From NCBI RefSeq assembly GCF_000377205.1, contig NZ_KB897906.1, positions 154,272-218,271 on the forward strand: a stretch of 64,000 bases of DNA, in the 5' to 3' direction. The notes under the pieces were generated by a model, which saw nothing but the letters and a program-made list of their open reading frames with translations, made no database searches and was not told the DNA's origin. The position numbers and the translations under genes were made by a program. Source of the stretch: Thioalkalivibrio sp. ALJ3 (GTDB lineage: Bacteria > Pseudomonadota > Gammaproteobacteria > Ectothiorhodospirales > Ectothiorhodospiraceae). Positions 1 through 10,039 of the stretch are shown in pieces; the first letter of the stretch is position 1; every line of letters begins with the position of its first letter.

Positions 1-1867
1 CCACGGACGGGCGGCTGGCCTGCTCCGCACCGGCATTCGTGGTCATCACCAGGATCACGTTGCGGAAGTCCACCTCGCGGCCATTGGCGTCCGTCAGCGT
101 GCCGTGGTCCATCACCTGCAGCAGCACATTGAACACATCCGGATGAGCCTTCTCGATCTCGTCCAGCAGCAGCACCGAATGCGGATGCTTGAGGATCGCG
201 TCGGTCAGCAGCCCGCCTTCGTCGTAGCCGACATAGCCGGGCGGCGCTCCGATCAGGCGCGAAACCGTATGGCGCTCCATGTATTCCGACATGTCGAAGC
301 GCGCGAGGTGAATCCCCAGCTGCTGGGCAAGCTGACGCGTGACCTCGGTCTTCCCGACCCCGGTCGGCCCTGCGAACAGGAACGACCCGATCGGTTTGTC
401 CATGTCGCCCAAACCGGAACGCGCCATCTTGATCGAGGTCGCGAGCGTCCCGATCGCCTCGTCCTGGCCGAAGACGGTCATCTTCAGGTTGCGTTCGAGG
501 TTGCGCAGCGTCTCCTTGTCGGAGCTGGAGACCGATTTCGGCGGGATGCGCGCGATCTTGGCCACGATCGTCTCGATATCCTGCACGCCAATGGTCTTCT
601 TGCGCTGACTCATCGGCAGTAGCTGCCGGCTGGCGCCGGCTTCGTCGATCAGGTCGATCGCCTTGTCCGGCAGGAACCGGTCGGTGATGTAGCGATCCGC
701 CAGTTCCGCCGCGGCGCGCAGCGCCGGACGCGTGAAGCGAACATTGTGGTGTGCCTCGAAGCGAGACTTCAGCCCGCGCAGGATCTGCTCGGTCTCGTCC
801 ACGGTCGGCTCCGGGACTTCGATCTTCTGGAAGCGACGGGCCAGGGCGCGGTCCTTCTCGAAGATGCCGCGATATTCCTGATAGGTCGTCGAGCCGATGC
901 ACTTGAGTTCGCCCGAGGCGAGCATCGGCTTGATCAGGTTGGAGGCGTCCATCACGCCGCCGGAGGCGGCACCCGCACCGATAATGGTGTGGATCTCGTC
1001 GATGAACAGCACCGCGCCGGGTTCCTTCTTCAGTTGCGCCAGCACACCCTTCAGACGCTTCTCGAAGTCACCGCGATACTTGGTGCCCGCGACCAGCGCA
1101 CCCAGGTCGAGGGCGTAGACGGTTGCGGACTCGATCGCCTCGGGCACCTGCTCGTCGACGATGCGCCGCGCCAGGCCTTCGGCGATCGCGGTCTTGCCGA
1201 CTCCGGCCTCGCCCACCAGCAACGGGTTGTTCTTGCGCCGACGGCACAGGATCTGGATGGTCCGCTCGATCTCGTGGTCGCGCCCGATCAGCGGGTCGAT
1301 CTCGTCCTTGCTCGCCTTCGCGTTGAGATTGGTCGCGTACAGCTGCAGGGCGTTGGTTTTTTCTTCCCGCTCGCCCTCGACCGGCTCTGGCTGTGGTTCG
1401 TTCGGGTTCTGCTGCCCCCCCAGTTCGTCTTCCCCGACCTTGGAGATGCCGTGGGAGATGAAATTCACGACGTCCAGGCGGCTGATGTTCTGCTGCCCGA
1501 GTACGTAGAGGGCCTGGCTGTCCTGTTCGCCGAACAGGGCGACCAGCACGTTCGCTCCGGAGACCTCCTTGCGGCCGCTGGACTGCACATGGAACACCGC
1601 TCTTTGCAGGACCCGCTGGAATCCCAGTGTCGGCTGCGTCTCGCGCGAGTCATTCGGCGGGATGCGCGGGGTGTTCTCGTCGATGTACACCTCGAGCTCA
1701 TCGCGGATGCGGTCGAGATCGCCCCCACAGGCGCGCAACACCGTCGCGGCACTGGGGTTCTGCGCCAGCGCCATCAGGAGGTGCTCCACGGTCACGAACT
1801 CGTGGCGCTTCTCCCGCGCTTCCTTGAAGACCATGTTCAGGCTGAATTCGAGTTCCTTGTCGAGCAT
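1..1867 (-). CDS. clpA: ClpA, ATP-binding subunit of Clp protease (3' end cut by window)
   Basis: Hsp100 unfoldase that feeds substrates to ClpP in the cytoplasm. About 622 codons are visible of a family length near 750; the C-terminus lies outside the window. The ATG at 1867 opens with [11 protein letters not shown], the typical ClpA start, and the Clp N-domain covers about residues 1-140. Two AAA+ modules follow: Walker A GEAGVGKT near residue 215 with Walker B LFIDEIH near 285, then Walker A GPTGVGKT near 497 with [12 protein letters not shown] near 565. The two-domain layout without the long middle coiled coil separates it from ClpB. clpS lies immediately upstream (5 nt apart), so adaptor and unfoldase are probably cotranscribed. 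Confidence 0.97.
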   Translation of the reverse strand, partial: MLDKELEFSLNMVFKEAREKRHEFVTVEHLLMALAQNPSAATVLRACGGDLDRIRDELEVYIDENTPRIPPNDSRETQPTLGFQRVLQRAVFHVQSSGRKEVSGANVLVALFGEQDSQALYVLGQQNISRLDVVNFISHGISKVGEDELGGQQNPNEPQPEPVEGEREEKTNALQLYATNLNAKASKDEIDPLIGRDHEIERTIQILCRRRKNNPLLVGEAGVGKTAIAEGLARRIVDEQVPEAIESATVYALDLGALVAGTKYRGDFEKRLKGVLAQLKKEPGAVLFIDEIHTIIGAGAASGGVMDASNLIKPMLASGELKCIGSTTYQEYRGIFEKDRALARRFQKIEVPEPTVDETEQILRGLKSRFEAHHNVRFTRPALRAAAELADRYITDRFLPDKAIDLIDEAGASRQLLPMSQRKKTIGVQDIETIVAKIARIPPKSVSSSDKETLRNLERNLKMTVFGQDEAIGTLATSIKMARSGLGDMDKPIGSFLFAGPTGVGKTEVTRQLAQQLGIHLARFDMSEYMERHTVSRLIGAPPGYVGYDEGGLLTDAILKHPHSVLLLDEIEKAHPDVFNVLLQVMDHGTLTDANGREVDFRNVILVMTTNAGAEQASRPSV

Positions 1868-1872
1868 GGGAG

Positions 1873-2199
1873 TCAGACCTCCTCCATCGAGCAAAGCAGT
1901 GGATGCTGGTGGCTACGGGCGTAATCGTTCACCTGTGCCACCTTCGTCTCGGCCACATCCCGGGTATAGATGCCGCATACTCCTTTGCCGCGTGTATGCA
2001 CGTGCAGCATCACCTGGGTGGCCTTTTCGCGATCCATACTGAAGAAGGTCTCCAGCACCTCGACCACGAACTCCATGGGCGTAAAGTCGTCGTTGAGCAG
2101 CACCACCTTGTACTGCCGCGGTGGCTTGAGCTCCGGCCTCGATTCTTCGACGGCGGTATTGCTGTCGTGATCGGGGATCTGGGGCTTTTTCTCACTCAT
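1873..2199 (-). CDS. clpS: ClpS, N-end rule adaptor for ClpA
   Basis: Small adaptor of 108 residues that binds the ClpA N-domain and delivers substrates with N-terminal Leu, Phe, Tyr or Trp. A charged, disordered N-terminal tail (about residues 1-28) precedes the ClpS core. The core shows the signature [18 protein letters not shown] and the segment [20 protein letters not shown], including the conserved His and Met positions of the binding pocket. The length matches the family. It is placed directly upstream of clpA on the same strand, as in most gammaproteobacteria. Confidence 0.96.
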   Translation of the reverse strand: MSEKKPQIPDHDSNTAVEESRPELKPPRQYKVVLLNDDFTPMEFVVEVLETFFSMDREKATQVMLHVHTRGKGVCGIYTRDVAETKVAQVNDYARSHQHPLLCSMEEV

Positions 2200-2245
2200 C
2201 GGTCGAACTCACGCTTTCAGCGGTTGGTCATGCCAGTTCGGCCAT

Positions 2246-2276
2246 CCAGGGAAACAATGATCCAGTGTCTCCCTGG
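2246..2276. repeat. 31-nt palindrome, likely remnant of the MITE-like element
   Basis: The sequence between clpS and icd folds into an 11-bp stem with one mismatch (arms 2246-2256 and 2266-2276) and has no T-tract on either strand. Its arms, CCAGGGAAACA and TGTCTCCCTGG, closely match the termini of the two full elements at 21826-22128 and 43097-43415 (CTAGGGAAACACTG and CAGTGTTTCCCTAG). It reads like the two ends joined with the interior deleted. It could instead be a solo palindrome that only resembles the ends, or a weak icd terminator. Confidence 0.5.
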
Positions 2277-2341
2277 TTCCTTAGGCCATGTTCATGGTCG
2301 TTCGGTTCCGGGCTCGGGCCAAGTGCCCGCACCCTGTGTCA

Positions 2342-3598
2342 TTACATGTGCTTGATCAGGGCCTCGCCAAAGGCCGAGCAGCTCACCGGTTCGACGTTGT
2401 CCATCAACCGGGCGAAGTCATAGGTCACCTCGCCCGCGCTGATCGCGCCGCCCATGCCCTTCACCACAAGATCGGCGGCCTCGGACCAGCCCAGGTGGCG
2501 CAGCATCATCTCGGCCGACAGGATCAGCGAGCCCGGATTGACCTTGTCCTGACCGGCATACTTCGGGGCGGTCCCGTGGGTCGCCTCGAACATCGCCGTG
2601 GTATCGGACAGGTTGGCGCCCGGCGCGATCCCGATACCCCCGACCTGAGCAGCCAGCGCATCGGAGATGTAGTCGCCGTTCAGGTTCAGCGTGGCAATCA
2701 CCGAGTAATCCTCCGGCCGCAACAGGATCTGCTGCAGGAAGGCATCCGCGATCACATCCTTGATCACGATGTCGCGGCCAGTCTTCGGGTTCTTGAAGGT
2801 CTGCCACGGTCCACCGTCCAGATCCTTCGCACCAAATTCCTCGCGCGCCAGCTCGTAGCCCCAGGCCTTGAACGAGCCCTCGGTGAATTTCATGATGTTG
2901 CCCTTGTGCACCAGCGTCACCGAGGGGCGGTCGTTGTCGATCGCGTACTCGATGGCCTTGCGCACCAGGCGCTTCGTGCCCTCGCTGGAGACCGGCTTCA
3001 CGCCGATGCCGGCGGTATCCGGGAAGCGGATCTGGGTCACGCCCATCTCGTTTTGCAGAAAGTCGATGACCTTCTTCACCTCCGGCGTACCCGATTCGAA
3101 TTCGATGCCGGCGTAGATGTCCTCCGAGTTCTCGCGGAAGATCACCATGTCGGTTTTTTCCGGTTCCTTCAGCGGGCTCGGCGTGCCGTCGTAGTAGCGC
3201 ACCGGGCGCAGGCAGACGAACAGGTCCAGCTTCTGGCGCAGCGCGACATTCAGGGATCGGAAACCGCCCCCTACCGGGGTTGTCAGTGGACCCTTGATGG
3301 ACACGCGATAGTCCTTGACCGCCTCCAGGGTTTCATCCGGCAGCCCGGAGTTATCGTCATAGACCTGCGTGGCCTTCTCGCCCGCATAGACCTCCATCCA
3401 TTCGATCGCCTTCTGGCCGCCGTAGGCCTTCTCCACCGCCGCATCGGTCACCCGGCGCATCACCGGCGTGATGTCCACACCGATCCCGTCCCCCTCGATA
3501 TAGGGGATGACCGGGCGCTCCGGCACCACCAACTTGCCCTGCTCGTCGACGGTGATGCGTTCGCCCTTTTCCGGGACCTGAATGTGCTGGTAGGCCAT
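2342..3598 (-). CDS. icd: Isocitrate dehydrogenase, NADP-dependent
   Basis: TCA-cycle enzyme converting isocitrate to 2-oxoglutarate plus CO2 and NADPH; 418 residues, the length of the dimeric E. coli type. The substrate loop [13 protein letters not shown] carries the serine (about Ser115) equivalent to the one phosphorylated by AceK in enterics. The HGTAPKYAG segment has the Lys-Tyr pair that selects NADP over [23 protein letters not shown] and YIEGDGIG are also typical. The ATG at 3598 has a well-spaced AAGGAG. acnA, fumC and a glutamate dehydrogenase within 15 kb make this a loose central-carbon neighbourhood; no aceK is seen. Confidence 0.97.
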   Translation of the reverse strand: MAYQHIQVPEKGERITVDEQGKLVVPERPVIPYIEGDGIGVDITPVMRRVTDAAVEKAYGGQKAIEWMEVYAGEKATQVYDDNSGLPDETLEAVKDYRVSIKGPLTTPVGGGFRSLNVALRQKLDLFVCLRPVRYYDGTPSPLKEPEKTDMVIFRENSEDIYAGIEFESGTPEVKKVIDFLQNEMGVTQIRFPDTAGIGVKPVSSEGTKRLVRKAIEYAIDNDRPSVTLVHKGNIMKFTEGSFKAWGYELAREEFGAKDLDGGPWQTFKNPKTGRDIVIKDVIADAFLQQILLRPEDYSVIATLNLNGDYISDALAAQVGGIGIAPGANLSDTTAMFEATHGTAPKYAGQDKVNPGSLILSAEMMLRHLGWSEAADLVVKGMGGAISAGEVTYDFARLMDNVEPVSCSAFGEALIKHM

Positions 3599-3638
3599 GC
3601 AAACTCCTTGTGCGCAAGAATTGAAATCGCTCTCCGTG

Positions 3639-3644
3639 ATTATA
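3639..3644 (-). promoter_or_regulatory. icd: Putative icd promoter -10
   Basis: On the minus strand this reads TATAAT, about 40 nt upstream of the icd start codon, in the 125-nt gap shared with divergent nudJ. No convincing -35 hexamer lies 17 nt upstream, so the call rests on the perfect -10 alone. Confidence 0.35.
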
Positions 3645-3723
3645 CATACCCATCCGCCCCCGCCGAGGGGAGCCTGGTCTCGAGAACACCTGCCCGACGG
3701 GCCGCTGCGTTATCATTCGCGGC

Positions 3724-4185
3724 ATGTCCGAACGCCTGCCCTGCCATATCACCGTCGCCGCCGTCATCGAGCGAGACGGGCGCTTCCTGTTTGTCGAGGA
3801 AACCGATGACGGACGCCATGTGCTGAACCAGCCGGCCGGCCATCTCGACGCCGAGGAAGACCTGGTCGAAGCGGTGATCCGCGAGGTCCGCGAGGAGACC
3901 TGTCTGGACTTCCAGCCGGAGGCCCTGCTTGGCTGCGACCTGCTCGCGCTTGCCAATGGCGCGGTGACGCTGCGTGTCGCGTTCTGCGGCACGGCCAGCG
4001 AGCCGGCTCAATCCCCGAGCCGAGATCCTGCCATCCATGCGCTCCACTGGCTGACGCCGGACGAGGCGCGTCGCGGCTGGCCCCTGCGCAGCCCGCTGGT
4101 CCTGCGCACCATTCGCCGCTATCAGGATGGCATGCGCCTGCCGCTCGCGGCGGCCGGCTCACTGGTTCATGCGGAGGGGCCGTGA
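3724..4185 (+). CDS. nudJ: NUDIX hydrolase, NudJ-type phosphatase
   Basis: Small pyrophosphohydrolase of 153 residues. The Nudix box GX5EX7REVREET is intact (starting at Gly39 in PAGHLDAEEDL), so metal-dependent catalysis is expected. NudJ (YmfB) of E. coli releases phosphate from hydroxymethylpyrimidine pyrophosphate and nucleoside di/triphosphates. Assignment to NudJ rather than another Nudix subfamily rests on position: it overlaps mnmA at GTGA, the order seen in E. coli (nudJ-mnmA-hflD-purB). Confidence 0.88.
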   Translation: MSERLPCHITVAAVIERDGRFLFVEETDDGRHVLNQPAGHLDAEEDLVEAVIREVREETCLDFQPEALLGCDLLALANGAVTLRVAFCGTASEPAQSPSRDPAIHALHWLTPDEARRGWPLRSPLVLRTIRRYQDGMRLPLAAAGSLVHAEGP

Positions 4186-5303
4186 GCGGTGCCGAGCGGG
4201 TCATCGTGGGCCTGTCGGGCGGGGTGGACTCGGCCGTGGCGGCCAGCCGCCTGCTGGAGGCCGGCTATCGCGTGGAAGGTCTGTTCATGAAGAACTGGGA
4301 GGATGACGACGACGCGGAATACTGTGCTGCCGAGGCCGACTACGAGATGGCCCGCGAGGTCGCGGACTGTCTCGAGATTCCGCTGCACAAAGCGAACTTT
4401 GCCGAGGACTATCGCCAGCGGGTGTTTCGCCACTTCCTGCACGAATACGAGGCTGGTCGGACGCCGAATCCGGACATCCTGTGCAACCGCGAGATCAAGT
4501 TCCGCTCGTTCCTCGATCACGCCCGCCAGCTGGGCGCGCAATGGATTGCCACCGGCCATTACGCCCGTGTGCGCCACCTCCCCGGCCACAGCGAGCTGTG
4601 CATGGCGGCGGATGCCAACAAGGATCAGACCTATTTCCTGCACACCCTGACGCAGGAGCAGCTGCGCCCCGCGCTGTTCCCGCTGGGGGGCATCCCCAAG
4701 GACCAGGTGCGTGCGCGTGCCCGCGAACTGGGCCTGCCCAACCACGCCCGCAAGGACTCCACCGGCATCTGCTTCATCGGAGAGCGCCGCTTCCGCGATT
4801 TCCTGGCGCAATATCTGCGGGCGCCGGAGGGGGAGATGTGCACACCCGAAGGTCAGGTCGTGGGGCACCACCAGGGCCTGATGTTCTACACCCTGGGCCA
4901 GCGCCAGGGACTCGGGATCGGCGGGATCGACGGGTTTCCCGAGGCCCCCTGGTATGTGGTGGACAAGGATCTGGCGAGCAATCGGCTTGTCGTCGCGCAG
5001 GATCCGCAGCATCCGCTGCTGATGAGCCCCGCGATCGAGACGGAAACCGCGCACTGGATTCACCGCCCGCCCGAGCCGGGACAGTCACTCATGGCGCGTC
5101 TGCGTCATCGCCAGCCCTTGCAACCGTGCCGGCTGGAATCCGTCGATGGAGGCCGGGTACGCGTTCGCTTCGAGGCCCCTCAGCGTGCAGCCACACCCGG
5201 CCAGTCGGTCGTTTTTTATGACGGCGACGTCTGTTTGGGCGGGGCCGTGATTGCCAGCCGCCGCACACTGGCCGATGAGCCAGAAGCCCCGGTTCCGGTA
5301 TAG
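4182..5303 (+). CDS. mnmA: tRNA-specific 2-thiouridylase MnmA
   Basis: Makes the s2U34 modification in tRNA-Lys, Glu and Gln by ATP-dependent adenylation followed by sulfur transfer; 373 residues. The PP-loop SGGVDS lies at residues 12-17. Two catalytic cysteines are visible, Cys101 in [12 protein letters not shown] and Cys197 in [12 protein letters not shown]-terminal beta-barrel region follows. The start is GTG at 4182, overlapping the nudJ stop codon, so translation is probably coupled. hflD follows after 53 nt. Confidence 0.96.
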   Translation: MSGAERVIVGLSGGVDSAVAASRLLEAGYRVEGLFMKNWEDDDDAEYCAAEADYEMAREVADCLEIPLHKANFAEDYRQRVFRHFLHEYEAGRTPNPDILCNREIKFRSFLDHARQLGAQWIATGHYARVRHLPGHSELCMAADANKDQTYFLHTLTQEQLRPALFPLGGIPKDQVRARARELGLPNHARKDSTGICFIGERRFRDFLAQYLRAPEGEMCTPEGQVVGHHQGLMFYTLGQRQGLGIGGIDGFPEAPWYVVDKDLASNRLVVAQDPQHPLLMSPAIETETAHWIHRPPEPGQSLMARLRHRQPLQPCRLESVDGGRVRVRFEAPQRAATPGQSVVFYDGDVCLGGAVIASRRTLADEPEAPVPV

Positions 5304-5356
5304 TAGGCGCGTTTCACGCATCCACCCACTCACGCCTGTTCCGGGAGCCCTCCGGC

Positions 5357-5986
5357 TTGGACCGTAACGACCATAACCGCACGTTGGCGCTGGCCGCCCT
5401 TTTCCAATGCGCCAGCCTGGTCAAGGACCTGGCCTGGCGCGGCAGCTGCGACGAATACGAATTCGAGATCCTGATCAACAGCCTGTTCACGTTCGAGGCG
5501 GAGACGCCCGAGGATGTTTACCGCGGGGCGAGCAGCCTGCGCCCGGGTCTGGAGCGCGTGCAGAGCCAGCTGCAAAATGGCGGCAAGCCACCGGATATGG
5601 AAATCACCCGTTACGCGGTCGGCCTGATCTTTCTGGAACGCAAGCTGCAAAAACGTCCGGACATGCTGCAAAAGCTGGGCGACGGGCTGCAGGGTGCCCA
5701 GCGGCAGGTGGATTATTTCACCATCACGCACGAGAGCGTGATCGCCCGCCTGGCCGAGATCTACAAGGAGACCATCTCGGAACTGGGCCCCCGTATCGTC
5801 GTCCAGGGCGAACAGAATCATCTTTCCAATCCCGAGATCGCCGCGCGCGTGCGCGCCCTGCTGCTGGCCGGCATCCGTGCCGCCGTGCTCTGGCGCCAGG
5901 CGGGCGGGTCTCGCTGGAAACTCCTTCTGGGCCGCAAGCGACTGATTCGCGAAGCGGACCACATCCTTCAACGACTGAACACCTGA
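5357..5986 (+). CDS. hflD: HflD, lysogenization regulator homolog
   Basis: Helical protein of 209 residues. In E. coli HflD is a peripheral membrane protein known for modulating lambda CII; its housekeeping role is unclear. Family features are the N-terminal [20 protein letters not shown] segment and the C-terminal [18 protein letters not shown]. The start is TTG at 5357, the only position giving the expected N-terminus. It sits between mnmA and, after an insertion of other genes, purB: in E. coli hflD directly precedes purB. Confidence 0.9.
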   Translation: MDRNDHNRTLALAALFQCASLVKDLAWRGSCDEYEFEILINSLFTFEAETPEDVYRGASSLRPGLERVQSQLQNGGKPPDMEITRYAVGLIFLERKLQKRPDMLQKLGDGLQGAQRQVDYFTITHESVIARLAEIYKETISELGPRIVVQGEQNHLSNPEIAARVRALLLAGIRAAVLWRQAGGSRWKLLLGRKRLIREADHILQRLNT

Positions 5987-6002
5987 CAGCGGATAGCGCA
6001 TC

Positions 6003-8750
6003 ATGAGCCACGCAGAACCGAAAAAGACCGAAAACCTCTCTGCCGGCGGCCGCGAGTGCCGTTACGTGCCGATCACCGATGACCCGCGCGCCCGGGACCT
6101 GCCCTACGCGCTGAAGATACTGCTTGAGAACCTGATGCGCTTCGAGGACGAGCGCACGGTCAAGCGCGCCGACATCGAGGCCCTGCTGGACTGGGATCCG
6201 AAGGCCGAGCCTTCCCAGGAGATCGCTTTCCGGCCCGCCCGCGTACTGCTGCAGGACTTTACCGGCGTGCCCGCGGTCGTCGATCTGGCGGCGATGCGCG
6301 ACGCAATGGAGGCGCTCGGCGGCGATCCCAGGAAAATCACGCCTTTGCAGCCAGCCGAACTGGTGATCGACCACTCGGTCCAGGTCGACGAGTACGGCAA
6401 TGCGAATGCGATGAACCTGAACGCAGAGCTGGAATACTCGCGCAACCGCGAGCGCTACAGCTTCCTGAAGTGGGGCCAGCAGGCGTTCGATACCTTCAAG
6501 GTCGTCCCGCCGGATACCGGCATCGTGCACCAGGTCAACCTTGAACACCTGGCGCGCACCGTGTTCGTCGAGGACCGCGAAGACGGTTCCTGCCTCGCCT
6601 ACCCCGACACCCTGGTTGGCACCGACTCTCACACCACCATGATCAACGGCTTGGGCGTGCTGGGCTGGGGGGTCGGTGGCATCGAGGCCGAGGCCGCGAT
6701 GCTCGGCCAGCCGATCTCCATGCTGATCCCGCAGGTGGTGGGCTTCCGCCTGACCGGCCGACTGGCCGAGGGGGCCACGGCGACCGACCTCGTGCTGGTG
6801 ATCGTCGAGATGCTGCGCAAGAAGGGTGTGGTCGGGAAGTTCGTCGAGTTTTTCGGCGACGGCCTGGCCGATCTGCCGCTGGCGGACCGCGCCACCATCG
6901 CCAACATGGCACCGGAATACGGCGCGACCTGCGGCATCTTCCCGATCGACGACGAGACCCTCGAGTACCTTCGCCTGACCGGCCGCGAGGCGGGCCATAT
7001 CGAGTTCATCGAGGCCTACGCCAGGGCCCAGGGCTTGTGGCGCGACGACAATGCCCCGGTGGCCCGCTACACCGACATGCTGGAACTCGACCTTTCCACC
7101 GTGGAGCCGAGCCTGGCCGGGCCCAAGCGCCCGCAGGATCGCATTGCACTGAGCATGGCCGGAGCCGAGATCAGCCGTCACCTGGATACGATGCTCAAGG
7201 AACGCGTCAGCGGCGCGGACGAACCGGAGGAGGCCGAGCGCTTCGCTGCTGAAGGCGGGCATACCGCAGTCGGCGTTGAGCATCAGGCGGAAGAGCCACG
7301 TCACACGGCTATCGAGATGAATGGTGAGGCGTTCACTCTGGACCACGGCGATATCGTGATCGCGGCTATCACCTCCTGCACCAACACCTCGAACCCGTCG
7401 GTCATGCTGGGCGCCGGCCTGGTCGCCCGGAAGGCGCGCGAACGCGGCCTCCAGGTCAAGCCCTGGGTCAAGACTTCGCTGGCTCCCGGTTCGAGGGTGG
7501 TAACCGACTATCTGCAAAAGTCCGGACTGCTTGAGGACCTCGAGGCGCTCGGCTTCCACGTGGTCGGTTATGGCTGCACCACCTGTATCGGCAACTCCGG
7601 GCCCCTGCCCGAGCCGATCAGCGAGGCCATCATCAAGGATGACCTGATCGTCAGCTCGGTGCTCTCCGGTAACCGCAACTTCGAGGGGCGAATCCATTCG
7701 GAGGTGCAGATGAACTTTCTTGCCTCGCCGCCGCTGGTGGTCGCGTATGCGCTGGCCGGGCGCAGCACGCTGGATCTGTACAACGACCCGATTGGCGAGG
7801 ACACACAGGGGAATCCCGTGTTCCTGAAAGATGTCTGGCCGACGACTGACGAGGTTAACGAGGCCGTGCAGGCGAATGTCGATGCCCAGAGCTTCACGAC
7901 CGCCTACGGCGACCTGTACACCGGGGAGGATCGCTGGCGCAATCTTGAGGCCCCCACCGGGGACCGCTTCGAGTGGCAGGACGACTCCACCTACGTGCGC
8001 AACCCGCCCTACTTCGAAGGCATGGGCATGACGCCCAAGGCGGTAACCGATATCGATGGCGCCCGGGTACTGGCGCTGCTGGGCGACTCGGTGACCACCG
8101 ACCACATCTCCCCTGCCGGCTCCATTGCCAAGGACAGCCCGGCCGGACGTTACCTGGAGGAACAGGGTGTGAAGCCCGCCGACTTCAACTCCTATGGCTC
8201 GCGGCGGGGCAACCACGAAGTGATGATGCGCGGGACCTTCGCCAACGTGCGCCTGCGCAACCTGCTGGCCCCCGGCACCCAGGGCGGCGTCACGGTCCAC
8301 CTGCCGGATAGCGAACAGATGTCCATCTATGACGCAGCCATGCAGTACAAGGAAGAAGACACGCCCCTGATCGTGATCGCCGGGCAGGAGTATGGCACCG
8401 GCTCCTCGCGTGACTGGGCGGCCAAGGGCACGCTACTGCTCGGGGTGAAGGCCGTGATTGTCGAGAGCTTCGAGCGCATCCACCGTTCCAACTTGGTGGG
8501 CATGGGTGTCCTGCCGCTACAGTTCCTGCCGGGCGACAATGCGGCCAGCCTGGGGCTGACGGGTCGCGAGACGTTCTCGATCACCGGTGTGAACAACGGC
8601 GAGGCCCGCGAGGCCACCGTCACCGCCGTGGCCGATGATGGAGAACGCACGACCTTCAACGTCCGTGTGCGCCTGGATACCCCGCAGGAAATCGACTACT
8701 ACCGCCACGGGGGCATCCTGCCGTATGTGTTGCGCCAACTAGCACAATGA
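6003..8750 (+). CDS. acnA: Aconitate hydratase A
   Basis: Interconverts citrate and isocitrate in the TCA cycle using a [4Fe-4S] cluster; 915 residues, the AcnA/IRP length. Cluster ligands are visible as Cys459 ([12 protein letters not shown]) and the pair Cys525 and Cys528 (YGCTTCIGN). Other hallmarks are [20 protein letters not shown] and the C-terminal swivel domain containing [16 protein letters not shown]. It begins 16 nt after hflD and ends 15 nt before the small signalling gene, so readthrough across this whole stretch is possible. acnA is not in this position in E. coli. Confidence 0.97.
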   Translation: MSHAEPKKTENLSAGGRECRYVPITDDPRARDLPYALKILLENLMRFEDERTVKRADIEALLDWDPKAEPSQEIAFRPARVLLQDFTGVPAVVDLAAMRDAMEALGGDPRKITPLQPAELVIDHSVQVDEYGNANAMNLNAELEYSRNRERYSFLKWGQQAFDTFKVVPPDTGIVHQVNLEHLARTVFVEDREDGSCLAYPDTLVGTDSHTTMINGLGVLGWGVGGIEAEAAMLGQPISMLIPQVVGFRLTGRLAEGATATDLVLVIVEMLRKKGVVGKFVEFFGDGLADLPLADRATIANMAPEYGATCGIFPIDDETLEYLRLTGREAGHIEFIEAYARAQGLWRDDNAPVARYTDMLELDLSTVEPSLAGPKRPQDRIALSMAGAEISRHLDTMLKERVSGADEPEEAERFAAEGGHTAVGVEHQAEEPRHTAIEMNGEAFTLDHGDIVIAAITSCTNTSNPSVMLGAGLVARKARERGLQVKPWVKTSLAPGSRVVTDYLQKSGLLEDLEALGFHVVGYGCTTCIGNSGPLPEPISEAIIKDDLIVSSVLSGNRNFEGRIHSEVQMNFLASPPLVVAYALAGRSTLDLYNDPIGEDTQGNPVFLKDVWPTTDEVNEAVQANVDAQSFTTAYGDLYTGEDRWRNLEAPTGDRFEWQDDSTYVRNPPYFEGMGMTPKAVTDIDGARVLALLGDSVTTDHISPAGSIAKDSPAGRYLEEQGVKPADFNSYGSRRGNHEVMMRGTFANVRLRNLLAPGTQGGVTVHLPDSEQMSIYDAAMQYKEEDTPLIVIAGQEYGTGSSRDWAAKGTLLLGVKAVIVESFERIHRSNLVGMGVLPLQFLPGDNAASLGLTGRETFSITGVNNGEAREATVTAVADDGERTTFNVRVRLDTPQEIDYYRHGGILPYVLRQLAQ

Positions 8751-8765
8751 GACTAAGGTCACAGC

Positions 8766-9158
8766 ATGATGCGGCGGGTACCCATAGAGGACGTGAGGTC
8801 CGGCCATACCCTGGCCACAGCGGTCCATGACCGTTCCGGGCGTCTTCTGATCCCCGCCGGCATGGTCCTCCAGGAAAAGCAGATTCGCGTCTTGCTGTCC
8901 TGGGGTATCAAGGCCGTCGAGGTGCTCGACGAGGGTGCCGACAACGCATCCTTATCGGCCCCTCAGGAGGCTGTCGAGATCCCCGCAGTCGAGCCCTCGC
9001 CCGAGATGGAGGCCCGTGCCGACGAGATTCTCGCCGAGCGGTTCCAGCACTGTTCGGTAGAAGACCACCCCATGGCCGGTATCTACCGTCTGGCGCGGCG
9101 CGCTCTCCTTGATGATCTGTGTCGCTACTCGCCGAAACGACGGAGCGAGCAGGCATGA
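8766..9158 (+). CDS. Small protein resembling the N-terminal module of HD-GYP/HDOD proteins
   Basis: 130 residues. The first 50 (VPIEDVRSGHTLATAVHDRS, then LLIPAGMVLQEKQIRVLLSWGIKAVEV) resemble the short beta-rich module often fused in front of HD-GYP or HDOD domains. The remainder is acidic then basic, with no recognised catalytic motif. It starts 15 nt after acnA and its stop overlaps the HDOD start (ATGA), so the pair looks like a split version of a fused signalling protein. The function is unknown; a partner or regulatory subunit of the HDOD protein is an inference from coupling. Confidence 0.7.
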   Translation: MMRRVPIEDVRSGHTLATAVHDRSGRLLIPAGMVLQEKQIRVLLSWGIKAVEVLDEGADNASLSAPQEAVEIPAVEPSPEMEARADEILAERFQHCSVEDHPMAGIYRLARRALLDDLCRYSPKRRSEQA

Positions 9159-9994
9159 CCGTCGACGAATTCCTCGCCGAAGACGGTTCCCTGTGCAGCT
9201 TCTCCGGTAGCTACAACACAATCTTTACGCGCCTGAGCGATCCAACGGCCAATGTCGCGGCGATCACCGAAGCCGTGGAGCTGGACCCAACGATTGCCGC
9301 CAAGACGCTGAAGGTGGCGAATTCCTCTCTGTATGGCTTTCCGGAGCCGATCGACACCCTCCACCGGGCGGTCTCGATCATCGGCCTGCAGCAGATGCGC
9401 CAGATTGTGATGTCCACTGTCGTGATCGAGCATTTTCGCGGCGTACCGGTGATCGGCGTGGACATGGAGTCGTTCTGGCGCCACAGCCTCGCCGTCGGGG
9501 TACTGAGCCGCTCGATTGCACGGTTTCGGCGCGAAGCTAATATCGAACGGCTCTACCTGTACGGAATCATGCATGACCTTGGGCGCCTGTTGATGTTTCT
9601 TCACCTGGCCAGTCGCACCGAGGAATTGATCAACATCCGCGAGCGGGAACGCATGCTGCTGTTTGAAGCGGAGACAGAGTTTCTCGGCTTCGATCACGCT
9701 GACATCGGCGCGGAACTGCTGGAAAGCTGGAGCATGTCGCCGGCACAGGTGGAAGCCACGCGATACCACCATGCACCGACTGAGGCAAAGGCCTTCCCTG
9801 TCGAAACCGCGATCGTCCATGTGGCCGACAGCATCGCAAATGCCCTGCGACTGGGGTCGTCAGGTGAACGCTTCGTGCCTCCCGTGGAAGCGGAGACCTT
9901 CGAGCGGGTCGGTCTCGAGATGGAGACCTATGAGGCCGTAATCGGTGATGCCCGAAAGCAGCTAGGACAGATGCAGGCGATTCTGCTGGACTGA
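9155..9994 (+). CDS. HDOD domain protein
   Basis: 279 residues. The HDOD domain (a catalytically poor HD relative found in signalling proteins) spans most of the chain: LDPTIAAKTLKVANSSLYGF, the AVSIIGLQQMRQIVMS segment, and an HD-like MHDLGRLLMF. I chose the ATG at 9155, which overlaps the upstream stop as ATGA, over the upstream in-frame start at 9119, which would overlap the neighbour by 40 nt. It lies between a small N-terminal-module protein and a GGDEF-EAL enzyme, suggesting a c-di-GMP-linked signalling operon; the output is unknown. Confidence 0.85.
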   Translation: MTVDEFLAEDGSLCSFSGSYNTIFTRLSDPTANVAAITEAVELDPTIAAKTLKVANSSLYGFPEPIDTLHRAVSIIGLQQMRQIVMSTVVIEHFRGVPVIGVDMESFWRHSLAVGVLSRSIARFRREANIERLYLYGIMHDLGRLLMFLHLASRTEELINIRERERMLLFEAETEFLGFDHADIGAELLESWSMSPAQVEATRYHHAPTEAKAFPVETAIVHVADSIANALRLGSSGERFVPPVEAETFERVGLEMETYEAVIGDARKQLGQMQAILLD

Positions 9995-10039
9995 CGAGGG
10001 ACCGATGAGCGCACGGAAGCAGGTACAGGACGACCCGGC

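Noticed and set aside
5724-8300. 858-codon open frame antisense to acnA
   Set aside because: It is a GC-rich shadow of the aconitase gene; its translation is low-complexity and resembles no family, while acnA on the plus strand has every expected motif.
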